This document shows positions 1 to 6,297 of a stretch of DNA of 7,354 nt, piece after piece. The DNA lies in NCBI GenBank assembly GCA_020438185.1, contig JAGQVC010000073.1:1-7354 (forward strand), read 5' to 3'. Under the pieces are notes generated by a model that was not told where the DNA came from, did no database searches, and saw nothing but the letters and a program-made list of their open reading frames with translations. Position 1 is the stretch's first letter; each line of letters begins with the position of its first letter. The position numbers were made by a program, and so were the translations under genes. The stretch comes from Bacteroidota bacterium. GTDB lineage: Bacteria > Bacteroidota > Bacteroidia > M30B66.

Positions 1-1035
1 CTGTCCCTTGTAATTGCAAATGGTTCGCAATTGCAAAGCAACGACAATTATAGTAAGCGAAAATTAATTCCCGATGCAAGACTGGCAGAAAGCAATGCCT
101 CGGCCTACCTCAATTTCAAGCCCGGAAAATGGTCCTTCGAACTGAGTTCGGGCGCCGGTTTTAAATGGATTGAAACTTTGCTCACACCGACTGTTAATTC
201 GGAGGAAAAAGAAATCGATCCATTTTCATCCACACGAAGCTTTGTTAATGGAATGGCTGGAATCAGCCGTCAGTTTGGTTCCCGCCTGGTTATCAAAACA
301 AATGTGGCAACAGGTGTAAGGGTTCCCAATTTGGCTGAATTGTCGTCAAACGGCCTGCACGAAGGGTTTTATACGTATGAATTAGGCAACCCGGAATTAA
401 AAAATGAGAGGAATTTAAATACTTCGCTCGAATTAATATGGCAGAGCAGGTATTTCGGCTTCGCCGGAAGTGCTTACAGTAACCGGTTTGAGAATTTCGT
501 ATTCCTGGAACCCGGTTATGGCGAATGGTTCGGATTTCCGGTTTACCGGTATGTTCAACGAAACGCACTCATTTACGGGGCCGAAATGAAATTGGATTTC
601 TTTCCGCTTGGGAAACGCTCATTATCAGTAAGCTGCACAGCTTCTGGTCTGGAAGCCAGGCTGGACGGGGGAAATTACCTTCCCTGGATGCCGGCCCGAA
701 AGTTAAAACCCGAAATAAAACTTTCACCCCAAAAGGAAAAATGGAAAAATTCATTCATTTATCTGAACAGCGATTATGTCTTTGCGCAAAATTTGGTTTT
801 TCCCGGCGAAACAGTGAGTCCTTCTTATTTCCTGCTAAACGCAGGATGCGGCAATGATTTTCAGACCGGAAATCTAACAATACAGATAAACCTGATTGCT
901 ACTAATTTGCTCAATCAAGGGTACGCTGACCACCTTTCAAGAATCAGAAATTTCGGACAACTGAATATGGGCCGGAATATTATTTTACAAATCAAAATCA
1001 ATCACAATTCAAAAAACAATAAAAATGAAAAATAA
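1..1035 (+). CDS. TonB-dependent outer-membrane receptor, C-terminal part (5' end outside window)
   Basis: This is the beta-barrel end of a TonB-dependent receptor, which imports scarce ligands such as metal chelates, haem or vitamins across the outer membrane using TonB/ExbBD energy. The frame is open from base 1 with no stop, so the gene starts upstream; the TTG at 31 is internal, not a start. What is seen: alternating amphipathic strands with aromatic edges, the family-typical stretch RVPNLAELSSNGLHEG followed by YELGNPELKNERNLN, a later LPWMPARKLKPE segment, and a final strand near NMGRNIILQIKI. The plug domain and TonB box are outside the window. The size of the visible barrel and these motifs fit the iron/zinc/cobalamin-type receptors better than the longer SusC glycan receptors, but the substrate cannot be read from this part. 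After the last strand there is an extra Lys/Asn-rich tail of about ten residues, which runs into the next gene. Confidence 0.88.
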   Translation: MSLVIANGSQLQSNDNYSKRKLIPDARLAESNASAYLNFKPGKWSFELSSGAGFKWIETLLTPTVNSEEKEIDPFSSTRSFVNGMAGISRQFGSRLVIKTNVATGVRVPNLAELSSNGLHEGFYTYELGNPELKNERNLNTSLELIWQSRYFGFAGSAYSNRFENFVFLEPGYGEWFGFPVYRYVQRNALIYGAEMKLDFFPLGKRSLSVSCTASGLEARLDGGNYLPWMPARKLKPEIKLSPQKEKWKNSFIYLNSDYVFAQNLVFPGETVSPSYFLLNAGCGNDFQTGNLTIQINLIATNLLNQGYADHLSRIRNFGQLNMGRNIILQIKINHNSKNNKNEK

Positions 1036-1432
1036 ACTATTTTTACTTTGTTCAATCATTCTATTTTCAAGTGTTTTCTCCTCTTGTAAAAAAGAAGATG
1101 AAGAAAATGAATTGCAAATTAATTTTAAAACGGCTACCGGATATACATTCTCTGATATGGGAATTAATTCTGGAGAAAGCTTTAAAATTGGGGTGGATTG
1201 TTCCACCGAAAAGAAAAAAGATCCGATAATTAAATTTAATATTTCCGAATCAGTCAATAATGGAACTGCAACCACAGTTTATTCAGAGGATCTAGAATCA
1301 CAAAATTACTCGCACGATTACGAGGCAGTTATGCAGGATTCGGTTTCAGGAAATACACATAAGTTCACATTCACAATTACCAATCGTGACGGAATTAACA
1401 AACAAAAAAGTATTACACTAACAGTTCAGTAA
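1025..1432 (+). CDS. Small probable surface lipoprotein, unknown function, coupled to the TonB receptor
   Basis: The product is 135 residues and I do not recognise the family. Residues 1-20 form a lipoprotein signal peptide (MKNK, then a hydrophobic core), with the acylated cysteine at Cys21 in the sequence VFSSC. The residues just after it, KKEDEENE, are strongly acidic; in Bacteroidota such charged patches after the cysteine are known to direct lipoproteins to the cell surface. The rest has alternating hydrophobic residues, and its end (FTFTITNRDG, then KSITLTV) resembles the last strands of an Ig/PKD-like sandwich; that fold is an inference. The ATG at 1025 lies inside the end of the receptor gene (11-base overlap), which suggests translational coupling and a shared job, perhaps as an accessory ligand-binding protein. 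Composition is lower in G+C than nearby genes: 38 of 120 bases in 1081-1200, against 30 of 60 in 1921-1980. Confidence 0.8.
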   Translation: MKNKLFLLCSIILFSSVFSSCKKEDEENELQINFKTATGYTFSDMGINSGESFKIGVDCSTEKKKDPIIKFNISESVNNGTATTVYSEDLESQNYSHDYEAVMQDSVSGNTHKFTFTITNRDGINKQKSITLTVQ

Positions 1433-1438
1433 TATATT

Positions 1439-1469
1439 TTCATCGGGGCAGGAAATCTGCCCTGATGAA
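1439..1469 (+). terminator. Probable intrinsic terminator after the receptor-lipoprotein pair
   Basis: A near-perfect hairpin begins seven bases after the lipoprotein stop codon. The core arms are 1441-1451 (catcggggcag) and 1457-1467 (ctgccctgatg), 11 pairs including one G-U, with a 5-base loop (gaaat). Two more A-T pairs extend the stem to 1439-1469. The stem is GC-rich at the loop side, and a short aattt follows. The T run is weak, so termination efficiency is uncertain, but position and strength of the stem fit the end of this transcription unit. Confidence 0.65.
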
Positions 1470-1560
1470 TTTAACGGCCAAAAGTTCGGGCAAGCAATTT
1501 TAATTTTCTGTAACCTGATATTCATTTGACTGATTCTTCCGCCGGAATCAATCTGAAATC

Positions 1561-1568
1561 TATCTTTG
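1561..1568 (+). promoter_or_regulatory. Putative Bacteroidota -7 promoter box of hemB
   Basis: The sequence tatctttg matches the Bacteroidota sigma-ABfr -7 consensus TAnnTTTG exactly. It ends only four bases before the hemB ATG, so transcription would start at or next to the start codon, giving a leaderless or nearly leaderless mRNA. No good -33 TTTG lies 19-21 bases upstream; the nearest, at 1525-1528, is 32 bases away. The call therefore rests on one box and its position. Confidence 0.45.
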
Positions 1569-1572
1569 CGGC

Positions 1573-2559
1573 ATGATTGAATTAAACCACCGTCCAAGAC
1601 GAAATCGCCGCAGCGAAGCCATTCGCAGTATGGTTACCGAAACCCGCCTGCATCCCGAAAACCTGATTACTCCATTTTTTCTGGTTGATGGGAAAAAAAT
1701 CCGGGAAGAAATCAGCTCAATGCCGGGTGTATTCCGTTACAGTATCGACGAAGCCATTCTCGAAGCTAAATCCTGCATGCAACTGGGATTAAGGAACTTC
1801 ATACTCTTTCCCGCGGTAGCGGAAAAACTAAAGGATAAATACGCCACCTACAGCTACGATAAAAATTGTTTTTACCTGAAGGCAATTTCAAAATTTAAAA
1901 AAGAAATGCCTGAATGCACCGTAATTACCGACGTGGCCATGGATCCTTACAGCTCAGACGGGCACGATGGTATTTATGACAACGGTGTGATTCTGAACGA
2001 TGAAACACTTGAAGTTCTTGGCAAAATGGCAGTTGCTCAGGCCAAAGCAGGTGCCGACATTATCGGTCCTTCCGATATGATGGATGGCCGGGTAGGATAC
2101 ATTCGCGAAGAATTAGACGATGCCGGATATTCGGATGTCAGCATTATGTCGTACACGGCAAAATATGCCAGCTGCTTTTACGGTCCTTTTCGCGATGCAT
2201 TGGATTCTGCTCCAAAACACGGGAATAAACTCAGCTACCAGATGCATCCGGCAAACCGCCGCGAAGCTTTGGTGGAGGCCGAAGCCGACGAAATGGAAGG
2301 TGCCGATTTCTTGATGGTAAAACCAGCACTTGCATATTTGGATATCATAAGTGACCTACGCAAAAATTCAAGTCTGCCGGTGGTTGCTTATAATGTAAGC
2401 GGCGAATACAGCATGATTAAGGCATCGGCCCGGCAGGGCTGGATAAATGAACAAGCTGCTATGATTGAGGTTCTTACCGCAATTAAAAGAGCCGGAGCTG
2501 ATATTATTATTACCTATTTTGCACAAGATTTTGCACGTTATTACCACAGCAAACCCTGA
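1573..2559 (+). CDS. hemB: Porphobilinogen synthase (delta-aminolevulinic acid dehydratase), zinc-cysteine-free type
   Basis: This cytoplasmic enzyme condenses two 5-aminolevulinate molecules into porphobilinogen, the first common step of tetrapyrrole (haem) synthesis. The 328-residue length is normal for the family. The N-terminal RPRRNRRSEAIRSMV is the usual arm region. Both active-site lysines are present: Lys197 in YTAKYAS and the Schiff-base Lys250 in LMVKPALAYLD. The metal segment at 120-133 reads DVAMDPYSSDGHDG, so the three zinc-binding cysteines of the animal/yeast type are replaced by Ala122, Asp124 and Asp132, as in magnesium-activated or metal-independent bacterial enzymes. The downstream stretch GADIIGPSDMMDGRVGYIR is family-typical. 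The ATG at 1573 directly follows a -7 box and gives the expected N-terminus; there is no clear Shine-Dalgarno sequence. It is preceded by a terminator and probably transcribed separately from the receptor pair. Identification is very secure. Confidence 0.97.
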   Translation: MIELNHRPRRNRRSEAIRSMVTETRLHPENLITPFFLVDGKKIREEISSMPGVFRYSIDEAILEAKSCMQLGLRNFILFPAVAEKLKDKYATYSYDKNCFYLKAISKFKKEMPECTVITDVAMDPYSSDGHDGIYDNGVILNDETLEVLGKMAVAQAKAGADIIGPSDMMDGRVGYIREELDDAGYSDVSIMSYTAKYASCFYGPFRDALDSAPKHGNKLSYQMHPANRREALVEAEADEMEGADFLMVKPALAYLDIISDLRKNSSLPVVAYNVSGEYSMIKASARQGWINEQAAMIEVLTAIKRAGADIIITYFAQDFARYYHSKP

Positions 2560-2595
2560 GTTTTTAATTTACCCGATTATGAATTAAACACCTGA

Positions 2596-2627
2596 TTGCG
2601 GTAAAATTCAATTAACACGTAAACCTG
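2596..2627 (+). promoter_or_regulatory. Weak candidate promoter for the EEP-hutI pair
   Basis: In the 94-base gap between hemB and the next gene, ttg (2596-2598) and taaacctg (2620-2627) are separated by 21 bases, the spacing of Bacteroidota -33/-7 elements. The -7 box differs from TAnnTTTG at two positions, so this is only a candidate. No terminator-like hairpin was seen after hemB, so read-through from hemB is also possible. Confidence 0.2.
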
Positions 2628-2653
2628 ATGTTGCAGGAAAAATAAATAAATTA

Positions 2654-3709
2654 ATGAGGACAATTTTAGCATTTGTATTACTTGTATTCATTGGCCTTTC
2701 GGCCGATTCCTGTAAAACTTCATCTTCTAAAAAAGGGAAGGCCGATCAACCTTTTCGAGTTATGTTTTATAATGTTGAGAATTTATTTGATTCCTGGGAC
2801 GACCCGGCAATTGAGGATGAAGAATTCCTGCCAGCGGCAGAACGGGCCTGGGATGAAACCAAGCTGAGTGTTAAACTCAATAATATTTCGGAAGTGATTC
2901 AATCTCTGGGGCAAACCGGCCTGCTTCCGGATATGGTTGGCTTTTGTGAAGTTGAAAACCGCAAAGTGCTTGATTTTTTATTAACCAGAACCACTTTAAA
3001 ATCGCTGGGTTATTCCATTGTTCATTTTGATTCGCCCGATAAACGCGGAATTGATGTTGCACTTATTTATCGGAAGGATCGGGTAAAACCCTTAAAAATG
3101 AATAAGTATCCGGTGATTTTCCCCGGAGATATGGAAAAACCAACCCGTGATATTTTATACGTAAAAGCAGAATTACCCAATAAATCGCAATTGCATGTGC
3201 TGGTTAATCATTGGCCCAGCCGCAGCGGCGGACAGGAAGAAACGGAGCCAAAACGTATGATGGCCGCAAAAACGGCAAAGCGTTTATGCGATTCTATTTC
3301 ATTTAACGATGCGCAGGCCAATATTTTATTAATGGGTGACTTTAATGATTATCCAAACAACAAAAGCATTACGGAATCGCTTGCTGCGCAAGGTGATACA
3401 ACGGTTGCAGGTGCCAAATTATACGATTTAATGTATTGGCAAATGGCCGAAGGTGTAGGTTCACATCAGTACAAAGGCGAATGGGGCTTTTTAGATCAGT
3501 TCATTCTTTCCGGTTCAGTTATGAGCGGTTCAAACGGATTAAAAACCAATTTTAATTCTGCTAAAGTTTTCAGACCGGATTTTTTAGTCGAGAAAAATGA
3601 AAAATATGGAAACTGGCAACCCAAACGAACTTACGGCGGTACCAAATATCTAGGTGGTTACAGCGATCATTTGCCTGTTTACATTGATTTAAGAATGAAA
3701 GCGCAGTAA
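2654..3709 (+). CDS. Secreted, probably lipid-anchored endonuclease/exonuclease/phosphatase (EEP) family protein
   Basis: This 351-residue protein has the DNase I / Mg-dependent phosphoesterase fold. The catalytic landmarks are all visible: Asn40 in FYNVENLFD, Glu99 in GFCEVEN, His186 in VNHWPSR, Asp229 and Asn231 in LMGDFNDYP, and Asp338-His339 in YSDHLPVY. Residues 1-19 are a signal peptide followed by Cys20 (LSADSC), an imperfect lipobox of the kind tolerated in Bacteroidota. The following KTSSSKKGK is basic, without the acidic surface-export signal of the 1025-1432 lipoprotein, so periplasm-facing membrane anchoring is the likelier location. The substrate cannot be told from sequence; extracellular DNA or RNA and phosphate esters are all possible in this superfamily. 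hutI begins four bases after its stop, so the two are probably co-transcribed, though no functional link is known. The ATG at 2654 is chosen because it opens the signal peptide. Confidence 0.9.
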   Translation: MRTILAFVLLVFIGLSADSCKTSSSKKGKADQPFRVMFYNVENLFDSWDDPAIEDEEFLPAAERAWDETKLSVKLNNISEVIQSLGQTGLLPDMVGFCEVENRKVLDFLLTRTTLKSLGYSIVHFDSPDKRGIDVALIYRKDRVKPLKMNKYPVIFPGDMEKPTRDILYVKAELPNKSQLHVLVNHWPSRSGGQEETEPKRMMAAKTAKRLCDSISFNDAQANILLMGDFNDYPNNKSITESLAAQGDTTVAGAKLYDLMYWQMAEGVGSHQYKGEWGFLDQFILSGSVMSGSNGLKTNFNSAKVFRPDFLVEKNEKYGNWQPKRTYGGTKYLGGYSDHLPVYIDLRMKAQ

Positions 3710-3713
3710 TAAA

Positions 3714-4955
3714 ATGAGTAAATTTTTAATCCATAATATTTCTGAATTAATTCAGGTCAGAAATGAGGCTCCCGAATTGCTTAAAGGCAGTGAAATGGCT
3801 CATTTGCCAGGTATCAGGAATGCCTGGCTGCTCATTGAAGATGATAAAATAATTGATTTTGGAAATAATGAGGATTTAATTCCGCAACACGACGAAAAAA
3901 TTGATGCCGGCGGAGGAATGGTATTTCCAGCCTGGTGCGACAGCCATACACATATTGTTTATGCCGGTAGCCGCGAAACAGAATTTGTCGATAAAATCAA
4001 CGGACTCAGTTACGAGGAAATTGCCAAAAGGGGAGGAGGCATATTAAATTCAGCCGCCAGGCTGCAACAAACTTCCGAAGACGATTTATTTAATCAGGCG
4101 CTGCAGCGCTGCCACGAAATAATGTCTTACGGCACTGGTGCTGTTGAAATTAAAAGCGGTTACGGCCTCACCGTTCAGGATGAAATAAAAATGCTTCGGG
4201 TAATCAAGCGCCTGAAAAATGCGGTTCCACTCGAAATTAAATCCACATTTCTGGGTGCACACGCCATTCCTGCAGCTTTTCGCGATACCAGAAGTAAGTA
4301 CATCGACTTAATTGTTAACGAAATGATTCCTCAGGTTGCTGAAGAAAAATTAGCTGATTATGTGGATGTATTCTGCGATAAGGGGTTTTTTACAGTTGAA
4401 GAAACCGATCGCATTTTAGCCGCCGGCGTAGCTCAGGGTTTAACTCCGAAAATTCACGCAAACGAATTGGATTATTCCGGCGGAATTCAGATAGGAGTGA
4501 AGCATGGCGCGCTGAGCGTCGATCACCTGGAATTTACCGGTAAGGACGAAATTGAGACCCTGCTTAACTCCTCAACCATGCCGACTTTGCTGCCATCAAC
4601 TGCATTTTTCCTGAGGCTTCATTACCCACCGGCGCGCGAAATGATTTCTGCCGGTTTACCTGTGGCACTCGCAACCGACTACAATCCGGGTTCTTCGCCC
4701 TCCGGGCGGATGTCCTTTGTGTTAAGTCTCGCCTGCATTTACCTGCGAATGACACCAGAAGAAGCAATTAACGCTGCTACCATTAATTCAGCCTACGCCA
4801 TGGGACTGTCATCAAGTCACGGCAGTATTTCCAAAGGCAAAACCGCATCTTTTTTTATCACCAAACCAATCCCCTCAGCCGCATTTTTACCCTATTCCTT
4901 CGGCAGCGACTTAATAAAGGATGTTTTTATCGCAGGAAAGAAGATAATGTGCTGA
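3714..4955 (+). CDS. hutI: Imidazolonepropionase (histidine degradation)
   Basis: HutI hydrolyses 4-imidazolone-5-propanoate to N-formimidoyl-L-glutamate, the third step of histidine catabolism, in the cytoplasm. The 413-residue length is normal. It is an amidohydrolase-fold protein with metal ligands visible as His78 and His80 (CDSHTHIVYAG), His248 (KIHANELD) and Asp322 (ATDYNPGSSPS). Other family landmarks are RGGGILNSA near 106, EIKSGYGLT near 145, LGAHAIP near 180, SVDHLEFT near 268 and LLPSTAFFLR near 292. It follows the EEP gene by four bases with no clear Shine-Dalgarno sequence, so translational coupling is plausible. The other hut genes (hutH, hutU, ftcD or fchA) are not in the window, so it is separated from at least its immediate partners. 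Its last codons (Ile-Met-Cys-stop) run into the octamer repeat at 4944-5068. Confidence 0.97.
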   Translation: MSKFLIHNISELIQVRNEAPELLKGSEMAHLPGIRNAWLLIEDDKIIDFGNNEDLIPQHDEKIDAGGGMVFPAWCDSHTHIVYAGSRETEFVDKINGLSYEEIAKRGGGILNSAARLQQTSEDDLFNQALQRCHEIMSYGTGAVEIKSGYGLTVQDEIKMLRVIKRLKNAVPLEIKSTFLGAHAIPAAFRDTRSKYIDLIVNEMIPQVAEEKLADYVDVFCDKGFFTVEETDRILAAGVAQGLTPKIHANELDYSGGIQIGVKHGALSVDHLEFTGKDEIETLLNSSTMPTLLPSTAFFLRLHYPPAREMISAGLPVALATDYNPGSSPSGRMSFVLSLACIYLRMTPEEAINAATINSAYAMGLSSSHGSISKGKTASFFITKPIPSAAFLPYSFGSDLIKDVFIAGKKIMC

Positions 4956-5068
4956 TGTGCTGATGTGTTAATGTGTTAATTATTTTAATGGATTAATTAT
5001 TAATAGAATTAGTAAATCGGTCCATCATCTAATTAGCAAATCAGCACATCAACACATCAGCACATTAT
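4944..5068. repeat. Octamer-phased long inverted repeat between convergent hutI and birA
   Basis: From 4947 to 5066 the sequence divides into fifteen 8-base units. The left end is atgtgctg twice, then atgtgtta twice. The right end, read on the other strand, is atgtgctg, atgtgttg, atgtgctg, atttgcta. The outer arms 4944-4981 and 5031-5068 are inverted copies matching at 33 of 38 positions, around a 49-base AT-rich centre in which more decayed units can be followed. In RNA from either strand, two of the five mismatches become G-U pairs. The hutI TGA (4953-4955) and the birA stop (5065-5067, minus strand) both lie inside the arms. The likely role is a shared bidirectional terminator or 3'-end stabiliser, and it may belong to an interspersed REP-like family; both roles are inferences. 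No T run of classical intrinsic-terminator type follows either arm. Confidence 0.85.
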
Positions 5069-5817
5069 TCTATAATAGCTTCCCCGTGAGCAATTGCCAT
5101 CCGGCATCCCTGCTCATCGGTTAATAGCAGTTTGCCATCGAGGTCCACGCCATTAACCTGAGCGTAAAATCCTTCCTCCGTGCCGGCGGGAATGACCCGA
5201 ACTCGATCTTGCCAAAGGTTGGCGTTGTATGCTTCGTTGATTTCCAGTATTTTACCGTTTCGCAGTTTGAGATACCATACTTCCAGATGCTCGCAAATCA
5301 CTTGGAGAACCCTTTCTTTATCAAGTTCTTGGGATTGAAGAATCAATCGCAGGGAACCTGGTTTTCCAGCCTCCGGCGGAAATTCGGTCTGGTTGACATT
5401 CAAACCGAAGCCTGCCAGATAACTGACAATCTGACTGCCACGCATGGTGTTCTCGGTGAGTATTCCTGCCAATTTGCGTCCTTCCGACAAAATATCATTA
5501 GGCCATTTGATGCAGCATTTTGCTGAGCCACATACCTCGTTGCAGGCATGCATCAGGGCAAGTGCAACAGCTTTGTTGAGTGCAAAAATATCGGCCGAAG
5601 GCAGAAACAACGGACGAAACACCACTGTGGCGGTTATGTTTTTTCCCGGCTCGACATGCCATTTTCGCAAGCCCTGTCCACGACCTTCGGTCTGATTTTC
5701 GGCAATAATTACGGTGCCTTCCGGAGCATCTGACACAGGCAGGCTGGCAGCATAATTGTTTGTCGAGCCCACCTTTTCAAGGCGAATGATAGTTCTGCCA
5801 ACAAATAGGGTTTTCAC
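5065..5817 (-). CDS. birA: Biotin--[acetyl-CoA-carboxylase] ligase, monofunctional
   Basis: The enzyme activates biotin with ATP and attaches it to the lysine of biotin carboxyl carrier domains, such as that of acetyl-CoA carboxylase. The 250-residue protein has the catalytic core only: Ser18-Thr19-Asn20 (GSTNNYA), the biotin/AMP loop around 45-52 (GRGQGLRKW), Lys104 to Asp108 (KWPNDIL), KLAGILTE at 115-122 and GFGLNVN at 136-142. A short C-terminal beta domain (about 205-250) follows. There is no N-terminal helix-turn-helix, so it is not a BirA-type repressor of biotin genes. The start is GTG at 5817; the frame is closed upstream by TAG at 5842-5844 with no ATG between, and the protein beginning at GTG has the expected N-terminus. 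It is divergent from rsfS and convergent with hutI. Confidence 0.95.
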   Translation of the reverse strand: MKTLFVGRTIIRLEKVGSTNNYAASLPVSDAPEGTVIIAENQTEGRGQGLRKWHVEPGKNITATVVFRPLFLPSADIFALNKAVALALMHACNEVCGSAKCCIKWPNDILSEGRKLAGILTENTMRGSQIVSYLAGFGLNVNQTEFPPEAGKPGSLRLILQSQELDKERVLQVICEHLEVWYLKLRNGKILEINEAYNANLWQDRVRVIPAGTEEGFYAQVNGVDLDGKLLLTDEQGCRMAIAHGEAIIE

Positions 5818-5822
5818 GATGG

Positions 5823-5857
5823 CAGAAATACTAAATTTGCGCTAACATTTAACAAAG
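5823..5857 (-). promoter_or_regulatory. Weak candidate birA promoter
   Basis: On the minus strand, ctttg (5857-5853) is followed after 22 bases by tatttctg (5830-5823), which resembles a -33/-7 pair with one mismatch in the TAnnTTTG box and slightly long spacing. If real, transcription would begin at or very close to the birA GTG. It overlaps the rsfS promoter candidate on the other strand. Confidence 0.22.
5832..5839 (+). promoter_or_regulatory. Putative -7 promoter box of rsfS-ftsH
   Basis: The sequence taaatttg fits TAnnTTTG exactly and lies in the 44-base gap between the divergent birA and rsfS starts. Transcription would start near 5845, giving a leader of roughly 17 bases before the rsfS ATG. 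The -33 region is poor (only a tttt at 5811-5814, inside birA). Confidence 0.4.
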
Positions 5858-5861
5858 ATTG

Positions 5862-6254
5862 ATGAAGAAAAAGACCCTTGAGGTTAATACTTCCTCCTCG
5901 GAAGCACTGATTGATCCCATTGTACGCGGGATTGAAGAAAAAAAAGGACAGGATATTCAGATTTTTGATCTGAGAAAAACAGATAACCCGGTTTGCGACT
6001 TTTTTGTGATTTGCAATGCTGACTCATCCACACAGGTTGATGCAATTGCTTATTCCGTTGAAGAGTTTGTAAAAAAGGAAACCGGCGAATCGCCCTGGAA
6101 AAGCGAAGGTTTTGAGAATAAGGAATGGATTCTTATCGATTACGTGGATGTGGTTGTTCACGTGTTCCAGACCCGCATCAGAGAATTTTATAAACTTGAA
6201 AACTTGTGGGCCGATGCAGAAATCAGAGTCATTTCTGAACCTGCTGCCCGATAA
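5862..6254 (+). CDS. rsfS: Ribosomal silencing factor RsfS (Iojap family)
   Basis: RsfS binds protein L14 (uL14) of the large ribosomal subunit and blocks subunit joining, lowering translation under starvation. The 130-residue product spans the whole small domain. Conserved stretches are NPVCDFFVICNADSSTQVDA (42-61), the EWILIDYVDVVVHVF block (88-102), and the C-terminal FYKLENLWADAE (109-120). ATG at 5862 is preferred over the adjacent in-frame TTG at 5859. It is the first gene of a probable rsfS-ftsH operon, an order frequently seen in Bacteroidota, with 43 bases to the ftsH start and no terminator in that gap. Confidence 0.95.
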   Translation: MKKKTLEVNTSSSEALIDPIVRGIEEKKGQDIQIFDLRKTDNPVCDFFVICNADSSTQVDAIAYSVEEFVKKETGESPWKSEGFENKEWILIDYVDVVVHVFQTRIREFYKLENLWADAEIRVISEPAAR

Positions 6255-6297
6255 ACACTATTAACGCCGGATTGTTAAGATAAGCGGACCGAATACT

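Noticed and set aside
525..857. 110-codon open frame on the plus strand, second frame
   Set aside because: It lies inside the receptor barrel frame, which carries the family motifs; no separate start signal or domain is seen.
1525..1530. tttgac as the -33 element of hemB
   Set aside because: It lies 32 bases before the -7 box, too far for the usual 19-21 bases, and no good -7 box sits at the right distance after it.
1433..1572. Possible riboswitch or regulatory RNA before hemB
   Set aside because: Apart from the terminator hairpin at 1439-1469, no stable structure or known riboswitch motif was seen, and the promoter box next to the ATG leaves no room for a leader.
4947..5066. Possible CRISPR array
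   Set aside because: The repeat unit is only 8 bases, contiguous and without spacers, and the arms are inverted; this is a tandem/inverted repeat, not a CRISPR.
5209..5733. Plus-strand open frames opposite birA
   Set aside because: They are shadows of the well-supported minus-strand biotin ligase, overlap each other and have no promoter or ribosome-binding signal.
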